The notes under the pieces are model-generated. The model was given only the letters and a program-made list of their open reading frames with translations. It had not been told where the DNA came from and ran no database searches. A stretch of DNA of 33,033 nt from Candidatus Angelobacter sp. Gp1-AA117 (GTDB taxonomy: Bacteria > Acidobacteriota > Terriglobia > Terriglobales > Acidobacteriaceae): NCBI GenBank assembly GCA_003223515.1, contig QHVI01000061.1, forward strand, positions 1 through 33,033. The letters run 5' to 3'. The first letter of the stretch is position 1; each line of letters opens with the position of its first letter. Of the stretch, positions 7,510 through 13,201 are shown piece by piece. The translations under genes were made by a program, and so were the position numbers.

Positions 7510-8584
7510 AACGATCGGCATTTTAACCGGCGGCGGTGACTGTCCCGGATTGAATGCCGTGATTCGGGCAGTGGTAAAGTCGGCCATCCTGCAATATGGA
7601 TGGCGCGTGATCGGGATCGAAGACAGCTTCGATGGCCTGATCTGGCCAAACCGGTATCGCGAACTCCAATTAGAGGACGTCAGCGGAATCCTGGCTCGCG
7701 GCGGAACGATCCTCGGGACAACCAATCGCGGCAATCCCCTGGCTTACCGGGTCCCGGAAAACGGCAAAGAAAATGTCTGTGATTTCAGTGACCGGGTCAT
7801 CCGGAATGCCCATGAGCTTGGTCTGGATGGTCTCATTGTCGTCGGTGGCGATGGGACCATGCGGATCGCTCTCGAACTATACCGCAAAGGGCTCAACCTC
7901 GTAGGTGTTCCCAAAACCATTGATAATGATCTCAACGCAACCGAAATCAGTATTGGGTTCGATACCGCTCTTCACACTGCTTCTGAGGCCATCGACAAAG
8001 TACACAGCTCGGCAGAGTCACACCATCGAATCATGGTCATCGAAGTCATGGGTAGGGAGGCAGGCTGGATTGCCCTTGAGGCTGGCCTGGCCTCAGGCGC
8101 CGACGCCATCCTTATACCTGAAATCACTTTTGATCTGGAGAAAATCTGCACCTGTGTACGACAGCGTGAGAAAGCGGGGAAGACGTTCACTATCGTGGTA
8201 GTTGCTGAAGGAATCGATATTCCAGCAGCGGGCGGAAGTGGCTCGAGTACCGGAAAGCGTCTGCACCCGCAGCCTGGCATGGCTGCAAATTGGGTGGCTG
8301 AAGGCCTGGCGCGCTGTACGGGGCGTGAAACCCGCGTGGCAGTGCTGGGCCATATTCAGCGCGGAGGAGCGCCTTCTCCGTTCGACCGCATTCTAGCCAC
8401 GCGTTTTGGCGCAGCGGCAATTGACCTGGTTGCCCAGGGAGAGGTTGGCAAGATGGTATGCCTGACCCATGGCGCAATCGGACAGGCAGATATTGCCGAG
8501 GCTGTGCGCATCACCCGCTGCGTTGACCCGCATGGAGAACTAGTCCGCATAGCCAGAGCCACAGGTATTTGCTTCGGTGATTAA
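7496..8584 (+). CDS. pfkA: 6-phosphofructokinase, group A
   Basis: The 362-aa protein phosphorylates fructose-6-phosphate to the 1,6-bisphosphate in glycolysis. Motifs in order are GILTGGGDCPGLNAVIRA at the N-terminus, GGTILGTTNRGNP, VVGGDGTM, PKTIDNDL, the active-site region EVMGREAGWIAL, and GHIQRGGAPSPFDR. The glycine of GGDGT is the ATP-type residue, whereas the lysine of PKTIDND is usually seen in pyrophosphate-dependent enzymes; such G/K mixtures are known in ATP-using members. I predict ATP but this is not certain. The ATG at 7496 overlaps the end of adh, suggesting translational coupling in one operon. The open frame extends upstream to 7463, but those residues (MRRLYYRETET) do not belong to the family. 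Confidence 0.93.
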   Translation: MNSAKTIGILTGGGDCPGLNAVIRAVVKSAILQYGWRVIGIEDSFDGLIWPNRYRELQLEDVSGILARGGTILGTTNRGNPLAYRVPENGKENVCDFSDRVIRNAHELGLDGLIVVGGDGTMRIALELYRKGLNLVGVPKTIDNDLNATEISIGFDTALHTASEAIDKVHSSAESHHRIMVIEVMGREAGWIALEAGLASGADAILIPEITFDLEKICTCVRQREKAGKTFTIVVVAEGIDIPAAGGSGSSTGKRLHPQPGMAANWVAEGLARCTGRETRVAVLGHIQRGGAPSPFDRILATRFGAAAIDLVAQGEVGKMVCLTHGAIGQADIAEAVRITRCVDPHGELVRIARATGICFGD

Positions 8585-8685
8585 ACCTTTTCAATACAGC
8601 CCAAGCCACAAACAAAATCTTCCCGCCGATCAAATGGAGGAGCGCTCATTGAGCGTGTTCGCTGGATTCAGAACAGCACGAGGAA

Positions 8686-8727
8686 GTGATAAGCATCACA
8701 TCTTTGAAGCCAACTGATGCTTACAAT
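8686..8727 (+). promoter_or_regulatory. CRP/FNR-type operator plus -10 for the DUF5335-like gene
   Basis: GTGAT-AAGC-ATCAC is a perfect palindrome at 8686-8699. TACAAT (8722-8727), five of six -10 matches, starts exactly 22 bp after it. Transcription is predicted at about 8734, the A of the ATG, implying a leaderless mRNA. It is the clearest example of the promoter type in this window. Confidence 0.7.
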
Positions 8728-8733
8728 GAATCC

Positions 8734-9165
8734 ATGAAAACTGACACATATACCACGGCTGCCTCTCCACTGGACAGTGTTTCCAGTGAGAAGATCTCAC
8801 CGGAGAAATGGCCCGCTTTCTGCAAAGCATTCACACAGCAATCCCATGGAATCCTGGTCAGTGTAGAACGCCGCGATGAGGACACCGGCAGCGAAACTGT
8901 AGCAGAGGCGCACGGCCTCGCGTTTGAAGAACTCTCGAGCCACATCCTGAAGAATGGAGTGGCTGCTGTTACGGTTGTGATGGAGGGCAAGCCCCGCAAG
9001 ATAAGGCTGGATATGACCGGCCCTACCGAGCTTCGGGGGTATCGCAATCCCCAAGGCTGGCCAGTGCGCCTGGAGATTTCATCGGCGTCCGGAGCGCGAA
9101 TCCTGCATTTTGCTGGAGAAATGCGCACCAGCCGTGGCGCCAGCGCCAACTCCTGGGGAGAGTAA
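8734..9165 (+). CDS. DUF5335-like protein
   Basis: The 143-aa soluble protein has a variable, Ser/Thr-rich N-terminus (about 25 residues) followed by KWPAFCKAFTQQSHGILVSVE, a long helix-strand pattern, and a C-terminal LEISSASGARILHFAGE. The opening W-x-x-F-x-x-x-F-x-x-Q-x-x-G-x-L-V-x-V pattern and overall length fit DUF5335, a family of unknown function. The frame extends upstream to a GTG at 8686, but that codon is the first triplet of the operator palindrome, so the ATG at 8734 is the better start. No ribosome site precedes it, consistent with leaderless translation. It lies between pfkA and usp, each with its own operator or operon, in the same orientation. Confidence 0.75.
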   Translation: MKTDTYTTAASPLDSVSSEKISPEKWPAFCKAFTQQSHGILVSVERRDEDTGSETVAEAHGLAFEELSSHILKNGVAAVTVVMEGKPRKIRLDMTGPTELRGYRNPQGWPVRLEISSASGARILHFAGEMRTSRGASANSWGE

Positions 9166-9174
9166 AGCAAGCTT

Positions 9175-9216
9175 GTGATGCTTGTCACAGCGCAGTTAAG
9201 CTGCCCGGGGTTGAAT
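9175..9216 (+). promoter_or_regulatory. CRP/FNR-type operator plus -10 for usp
   Basis: The palindrome GTGA-TGCTTG-TCAC lies at 9175-9188, 10 bp after the preceding stop codon. TTGAAT (9211-9216), four of six -10 matches, begins 22 bp after it. Transcription would start near 9223, which excludes the ATG at 9222 and leaves AAAGGAGA as the ribosome site for the ATG at 9243. Confidence 0.65.
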
Positions 9217-9242
9217 AGAGTATGGAAAAAAGGAGATGCACT

Positions 9243-9704
9243 ATGAAAGTCCTGCTGGCAATCGATGATTCAACCTGTTCCAGTTCAGCCGTGGAAAGTC
9301 TCATCAAACAATCCAGGCCCGCGGAAACCGAAGTGCTGGTTTTGCACGCTATTGAATCAGGTAAACTGATGCCTATTTCCTATAGTTATGGCATGGGACC
9401 CATATTTCCCCAGGATTACACTGCAATCGTCCAGCAATGGCGCAGTGAAGGTGAAGCGCTGGCCGCTCGCGCGGTACAACGGCTGGAAGCAGCCGGTTTC
9501 AAAGTTTCCAGCCAGGTGGAAGAAGGCGATGCTCGGGACGTGATTCTCAACTGTGCGCAAAGCTGGCACCCAGACCTGATCTTGATGGGTTCGCATGGAA
9601 GAAAGGGGCTGGATCGATTCATGCTGGGCAGCGTTTCGGAAGCCATCACGCGTCATGCCCCATGTTCAGTAGAGGTAGTGCGGACGCCGGCAGTGGCGGC
9701 TTGA
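9243..9704 (+). CDS. Universal stress protein, single Usp domain, ATP-binding type
   Basis: This 153-aa protein is a single Usp domain. It begins MKVLLAIDDSTCSSSAVE, the canonical first strand with the Asp that contacts adenine. It ends with GSHGRKGLDRFMLGSVSEAI, which fits the G-2x-G-9x-G-S ATP-binding signature, so it should bind ATP and dimerise in the cytosol. AAAGGAGA lies 8 nt before the ATG at 9243, while the ATG at 9222 has none and would lie at the predicted transcription start. Single-domain Usps are common members of hypoxia and stationary-phase regulons, matching the operator upstream. Downstream DNA turns into gene remnants with no terminator visible. Confidence 0.92.
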   Translation: MKVLLAIDDSTCSSSAVESLIKQSRPAETEVLVLHAIESGKLMPISYSYGMGPIFPQDYTAIVQQWRSEGEALAARAVQRLEAAGFKVSSQVEEGDARDVILNCAQSWHPDLILMGSHGRKGLDRFMLGSVSEAITRHAPCSVEVVRTPAVAA

Positions 9705-9845
9705 GTAAACTCCGTAGAAGAAGATTATCCAATAACGTTGGGCGCAGACAGCGCACCGAAAGTCATGGCTCACTGACACATTGCAAACCAAACTACAGCT
9801 TGGTGTTCAGGATGGAACTGCAATTGCCTGGAAGCTTCTCCCCGC

Positions 9846-10022
9846 CTATTCACGCAATGACGCTTCCACAATGTATCGCTTGGGAGCGTTGCCGATGTAA
9901 TGGAACGGATAGCAGGTGACCAGCGTGAGTGATGGTTGGGACCTGGCATCCAGTGCGCTTACATTATCAGGCGTTGTGATTGCTATCTGGTCCACTACGT
10001 AGAATTTACTGCTGGTTGGCAT
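9846..10022 (-). pseudogene. Sortase C-terminal remnant
   Basis: On the minus strand the frame ending at 9846 reads SKFYVVDQIAITTPDNVSAL, then LTLVTCYPFHYIGNAPKRYIV and EASLRE before a stop. The TLVTC-YPF-x-YIGxAPKR pattern is the catalytic-cysteine region of sortases, as in the class with TLTTCYPF...GSAPKRF. Only about 58 residues remain. The catalytic His and upstream beta-barrel are missing, and no ribosome site precedes the Met at 10022. It abuts an oppositely oriented transporter remnant at about 10044. I read it as the surviving 3' end of a sortase gene broken by a rearrangement. The motif is strong; pseudogene status is an inference. Confidence 0.7.
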
Positions 10023-10043
10023 GTGCTCCCCATGGACGCCGTG

Positions 10044-10553
10044 AGGTGGTCTGAACTCCGCACTCGTATTACCTCAACCATAACTACAAATGTTTACGGT
10101 TGCTTTGTGGTGGGCGCTCTCCAGGGTACGCTTACCAGTCTGAGCTTCTGGGCCTTGGGAATCGATTCACCAGTATTGTGGGGCGCGGTTACGGGGGTGT
10201 TCTCGCTGGTTCCCATCCTTGGAAGTTCCATCGTCTGGCTACCCGCCTCGGTCGCGCTTCTGCTTACTGGCCATTTTATAAAATTCGTAGTCCTGCTGGC
10301 TTTGGGAGCGACTGTGATTGGGACGGTTGATAATGTTGTGCGTCCAGTCATCATTCATAAAAGCCTGCATCTTCATCCCATTCTGGCCTTCTTCGCTCTT
10401 GTGGGTGGCGTGCAGTTGTTTGGCGTGGTTGGATTGATTGTGGGGCCGGTGATTTTGTCTGTCACCATTGCGTTGCTCGCCATGCTGGAGGAAGACCTGA
10501 GCGATACCAAGAGAATTGCAATCAAAGCTTCAGCAACCGCGCAGACAACGTGA
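10044..10553 (+). pseudogene. AI-2E/PerM-family transporter, 3' remnant
   Basis: The reading frame from about 10044 to the stop at 10553 gives TNVYGCFVVGALQGTLTSL, FWALGIDSPVLWGAVTGVFS, VPILGSSIVWLPASVALLL, GTVDNVVRPVIIHKSLHLHP and GLIVGPVILSV. This is the characteristic C-terminal half of the AI-2 exporter (TqsA/PerM) family, with four to five membrane helices. Family members have about 350 residues; about 170 remain here. The open frame runs back to 9936, but those codons are antisense to the sortase remnant and unrelated to the family. Loss of the N-terminal helices should abolish function. It may still be transcribed. Confidence 0.75.
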
Positions 10554-10620
10554 GTGCATCTTCTCTTGATGGCTAAATCAGATTTGCCCAGCTACTGCAC
10601 CAAGCGGTTGATCCTTGCAG

Positions 10621-10851
10621 CGCGCGGTGTACTTCAAACCAGACAACTATCGGGCATTTTTACTCTTAGGTGAAGGCATACTATGGCGCTCACCGGTGGG
10701 ACGACGCTGCATGGGCTTTTAGCGATGCACCGAGCTGAGTCCTCAGAGTGAGGAAGCGCTGCATTATCCGGGAATGACATATCGCCATGCCGGACGCCGT
10801 GCCGAAGCGATCAAGCTCTATAAGCGCAGATGGAATTTCTTCACTTTGTGA
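10621..10851 (+). pseudogene. TPR-protein remnant with compensating frameshifts
   Basis: Three adjoining frames read as one TPR protein: RAVYFKPDNYRAFLLLGE (10621-10674), then one base shifted AYYGAHRWDDAAWAFSDAPS (10676-10735), then back in the first frame LSPQSEEALHYPGMTYRHAG and RRAEAIKLYKR until TGA at 10849. The Y-x-A-x-x-x-L-G-E, W-D-D-A-x-x-A-F and A-E-A-I-x-L-Y spacing is typical of tetratricopeptide repeats. The middle stretch in the original frame contains a TAG stop, so no intact protein is made. There is no start codon context. One indel near 10675 and a compensating one near 10735 explain the pattern. Confidence 0.6.
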
Positions 10852-10868
10852 AACGTCAAATCACAAAG
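10844..10868. repeat. Perfect 8-bp inverted repeat (hairpin)
   Basis: CTTTGTGA (10844-10851) pairs with TCACAAAG (10861-10868) across a 9-nt loop. The half sites resemble the GTGA/TCAC palindromes nearby but are spaced 9 rather than 6 bp apart, so they do not fit the operator. It has no T-tract and is not an intrinsic terminator. It overlaps the end of the TPR remnant and lies 4 bp before the operator-like site at 10873. Confidence 0.5.
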
Positions 10869-10872
10869 CGCG

Positions 10873-10914
10873 GTGATGGCGCTCACATCCACTGATACAT
10901 GGTCTTCTTATTCT
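10873..10914 (+). promoter_or_regulatory. Orphan GTGA-N6-TCAC palindrome with a -10-like hexamer
   Basis: GTGA-TGGCGC-TCAC lies at 10873-10886, and TATTCT (10909-10914) starts 22 bp after it, matching the promoter layout of the island. No recognisable gene follows on the plus strand: short frames after 10921 stop quickly, and the next plausible genes are on the minus strand. It could drive a non-coding RNA or be the surviving promoter of a lost regulon member. Confidence 0.4.
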
Positions 10915-11059
10915 GTAGTTGAAAGTATTGTCTTGAAAAATCCGCCTGTCCTGCTGCAACCAGCATCTTGACTGCTGGACATCAGGTGGTCCTTTTCCGC
11001 ATCAACCAGGGTGGGGCTGAAACATTTCACAGACACGTGAAGAGACCGTCAGCTAAGTT

Positions 11060-11299
11060 TCACGAGGTGCTGACAAAGTGCCCTGTCAAGAAGCGCATAG
11101 TCACCATGTCGTACTCGCGCCTGTGTCCGCACTTGTAACAGGTGCGGGTCGTTTTGCCGGCGACAGTCCTTGGGAATGAATAACTGTAATCGCTATGGAT
11201 GCACTTGGGCATGGCCCGCGAGCACAGCCATGTGGCAGCGCCCAACACCGTTCGCACCACTCCAGCGGTGAACACCAAAGTCCTGGTAATCAAACGCAT
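11060..11299 (-). CDS. Small zinc-ribbon protein of unknown function
   Basis: The 79-aa ORF has a moderately hydrophobic N-terminus (LVFTAGVVRTVLGAATWL) and then a half-ribbon: MPKCIHSDYSYSF, a basic linker, and TCYKCGHRREYDMVTMRFL. The single Cys, the C-x-x-C-G and the following hydrophobic-YD-x-x-x-M pattern resemble small zinc-binding proteins that I associate with acidobacterial genomes. No good ribosome site precedes the ATG at 11299, and the region around it is full of remnants, so it could be decaying. Function unknown; domain assignment from the cysteine pattern only. Confidence 0.45.
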   Translation of the reverse strand: MRLITRTLVFTAGVVRTVLGAATWLCSRAMPKCIHSDYSYSFPRTVAGKTTRTCYKCGHRREYDMVTMRFLTGHFVSTS

Positions 11300-11351
11300 G
11301 GCGCGCCGATGAAGTGGAAATGATAAAACCCAGGCACACGGCCGCTATTCA

Positions 11352-11549
11352 TCATGCCGACCGCAGCTTTCCACACTGTAAGCAACGTGATTCAGAGCAG
11401 GGTGTAATGGAGCCGCAGGCCCGGCATATCGTTTGCGATCGATACCCTGGCACCTGGACCTGTACTGCTCCGCTTCTATACAGGCGAAAGATGGAAAACA
11501 CTGAGACCAAAGCGAAAAAAACGCCAACACAAATACTGGTTACATCCAT
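11352..11549 (-). CDS. Membrane-anchored small zinc-ribbon protein
   Basis: The 65-aa product has one predicted membrane helix (about residues 6-24, ICVGVFFALVSVFSIFRLY), a short linker, and a complete four-cysteine ribbon CRACGSITPCSESRCLQCGK near the C-terminus. AAAGGTG lies 6 nt before the ATG at 11549, which supports a real start. Opposite-strand frames across it have no domain signature. It is the second small zinc-ribbon ORF in a row on this strand. A membrane-tethered zinc ribbon might bind nucleic acid or another protein, but I cannot name a function. Confidence 0.5.
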   Translation of the reverse strand: MDVTSICVGVFFALVSVFSIFRLYRSGAVQVQVPGYRSQTICRACGSITPCSESRCLQCGKLRSA

Positions 11550-11996
11550 AAAACGGCACCTTTCTAATGTGACGGTCCCCCAAATACGACCCCTTAAGGC
11601 GGAGTGGCAAAATAGAGAGACGTGCAGGCTGAGGGTCCGCTATTACATCGGTTGCGCAGGAAGCCCGCCGCGAGAGTGGAGCAATCAATCCAGAGGTACG
11701 ACGGAAGAGATGCGTGCGACTTCCTTAAGGTTAGTCGTCCACCTCTGTCAAAGCAACTTATATTTTCCAGGGAAGCTGGAACGCATGTTATAGCAGCATA
11801 TAGTGCACACTTCTGGTTTCCAGTCCGGTGAATGAAAGGTCAGAAAAATAGATCGGGGAGGAGAAATCGCACGCGGCATCCCGTAACAGGATGGGACGAC
11901 CAATTTCAACAGGCCCTCAGATTGAGGCCGCGCGTGAAATTCCCAGACACAGGACCGCCCGGAACGCGGTGCGCAAATCCGGGCAGTGATCCTGGT
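11550..11996. other. Gene-poor stretch with a possible helix-turn-helix remnant
   Basis: Around 11709-11790 the plus strand reads ACDFLKVSRPPLSKQL followed by AGTHV. This recalls the excisionase-type HTH of antitoxins (A-A-x-x-L-x-V-S-R-P-x-L-x-K-L-L...GTHRR). It lacks the rest of the domain, has an internal deletion and no credible start, so I treat it as a doubtful fragment. The remainder shows nothing I can support. Confidence 0.25.
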
Positions 11997-12200
11997 CTAC
12001 AGGACTTTTACGTTCTCCGCCTGCCAGCCTTTTGGGCCGCGGGTGACGGTGAATTCTACGGCTTGGCCTTCCGGCAAGCTGCGGAATCCGCTGGCTTGGA
12101 TGGCGGAGAAATGCACAAATACATCTCCATCGCCACTGTTACGGGTAATAAATCCAAATCCTTTCGCGTCGTTAAACCACTTCACGATTCCTTGTTCCAT
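11997..12200 (-). CDS. Cold-shock protein, CspA family
   Basis: The 67-aa protein is a single cold-shock domain, an OB-fold RNA chaperone that melts mRNA structure. RNP1 (KGFGFIT, residues 13-19) and RNP2 (VFVHFSAI, residues 27-34) are intact, and the length is normal. AAAGGAAAA precedes the ATG at 12200. A TATAAT on the minus strand at 12331-12326 suggests a leader of about 120 nt, in line with the long regulatory leaders of csp genes. It is transcribed away from the short ORF at 12460. Family assignment is secure; which paralogue it is cannot be said. Confidence 0.95.
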   Translation of the reverse strand: MEQGIVKWFNDAKGFGFITRNSGDGDVFVHFSAIQASGFRSLPEGQAVEFTVTRGPKGWQAENVKVL

Positions 12201-12325
12201 GTTATTTTCCTTTGTTTCTTGGATGTTCCTGCTGAGAAGATTGACTGGTTTCTGTGAGGTGGGTTGTCGCTATTAAGGCTGGACCGGCTCGCCGACCGCT
12301 GGTGAATCACTTAACGGGAAATTTG

Positions 12326-12331
12326 ATTATA
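12326..12331 (-). promoter_or_regulatory. Candidate -10 for the cold-shock gene
   Basis: The minus strand reads catg-TATAAT-caaatt, a perfect -10 hexamer in a locally AT-rich stretch. No good -35 is found at the usual distance. If used, transcription starts near 12319 and leaves a leader of about 120 nt before the csp start. Motif match only. Confidence 0.4.
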
Positions 12332-12459
12332 CATGTTATTGAACGTCCAAACTGCCAGGACCAAAGATAAATCGCGTCCTGACAGTGTTATTGCTGAATT
12401 GTCCCCGTTGCGTGCAAAAGTGACCATTTTGGGTAGTTTCGGTCTGCCATAATCCGCCT

Positions 12460-12639
12460 ATGAGAGACGATAAAGAGCGAATAGATAAGGGGATATGGCC
12501 GCCACTGAAAGATACTGGGCACCAATTGAGCAGGGAGCAGGCACGCATCATGCACCAGATTTGGAAAGAAAGCAATCAGAGAGCTGCTGTGTCTGTCCTG
12601 GAAGCCCGCAGACTGGACAGGGAGAAAGGGCAGCTTTAG
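12460..12639 (+). CDS. Short charged ORF, unknown function
   Basis: This 59-aa ORF starts MRDDKERIDKGIWPPLKDTG and continues with a strongly helical, charged stretch (SREQARIMHQIWKESNQRAA, VSVLEARRLDREKGQL). CATAAT at 12448-12453 would start transcription right at the ATG, implying leaderless translation; no ribosome site is present. The composition looks protein-like rather than random, but I recognise no family. It lies between csp (divergent) and another short ORF. It may be a real small protein or a chance frame. Confidence 0.35.
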   Translation: MRDDKERIDKGIWPPLKDTGHQLSREQARIMHQIWKESNQRAAVSVLEARRLDREKGQL

Positions 12640-12714
12640 ATTGCACGGACGCAAGATGCCCAGCAATCCCTAATTGACTCAACATGACAACAGAAAAAAG
12701 AGTAGTCTTAAGAT

Positions 12715-12858
12715 ATGAGTCAAACTAAGATGATTGGTCCCCAGGTTCCTCGTCCCAAAGCGGTGGTTAAAGGACCCATCCGCTGTCACAAATGCCAATT
12801 GATTTGCCAAGATGGCGAAGAATATCGCAACCACACTTGTGACCGCGTGCAGAAGTAG
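12715..12858 (+). CDS. 47-aa protein with a Cys/His zinc-binding pattern
   Basis: The ORF encodes MSQTKMIGPQVPRPKAVVKG followed by PIRCHKCQLICQDGEEYRNH and TCDRVQK. Cysteines at 24, 27, 31 and 42 and histidines at 25 and 40 give a C-H-x-C-x3-C...H-x-C arrangement that could bind one zinc ion. The basic N-terminal tail and compact finger suggest a nucleic-acid or protein adaptor, but this is a guess. No strong ribosome site is visible. Together with the two minus-strand zinc-ribbon ORFs it makes three tiny Cys-rich ORFs within 1.8 kb. Confidence 0.45.
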   Translation: MSQTKMIGPQVPRPKAVVKGPIRCHKCQLICQDGEEYRNHTCDRVQK

Positions 12859-13012
12859 AAGCCATCGGATTCCCCTCAAACATCCCGCTTAAGCGTCAAC
12901 TTGCGACCAGCACAGCGCAATTGCCAGCCGCGGATAACCGGTTCTATTTAGCACCGGCGAAGTGCGCTCCGATTGCTCGTGGATACGCCGCAGTGCCAGT
13001 GGCCTGTAAGAA

Positions 13013-13048
13013 GTAAATGCCAGCATATCCGGCGTTTACTCGCTTTTA
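13013..13048 (+). terminator. Possible weak terminator after the 47-aa gene
   Basis: GTAAATGCC pairs with GGCGTTTAC (one G-U wobble) across a 9-nt loop and is followed six bases later by a TTTT run. The stem is only moderately stable and the T-run short. The rest of the 12859-13201 gap holds no gene I can support, and I find no clear promoter for the glucan synthase. Confidence 0.3.
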
Positions 13049-13201
13049 GTCCTGCCTGACTGCGGCAGCATCGTACGCCCTTTCTTGCTATAGCATAGAG
13101 TACAAAGTGCGGCTTTCCATCCCTGAATTTCGCGTGACTATTGAGAATTCCGGCAGGAGAGTTGCACCAGCAGGCGCGTTTTCTTCAGAGAGACAATTCA
13201 T

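Noticed and set aside
9936-10043. N-terminal extension of the AI-2E-like frame
   Set aside because: These codons are antisense to the sortase remnant and do not resemble the transporter family, so they are not part of the original gene.
10844-10868. Hairpin as an intrinsic terminator
   Set aside because: No T-run follows the stem on either strand and no intact gene ends there.
11314-11793. 159-aa plus-strand frame
   Set aside because: Composition is random-like and it is antisense to the minus-strand zinc-ribbon ORF, which has a proper ribosome site, a membrane helix and a four-Cys pattern.
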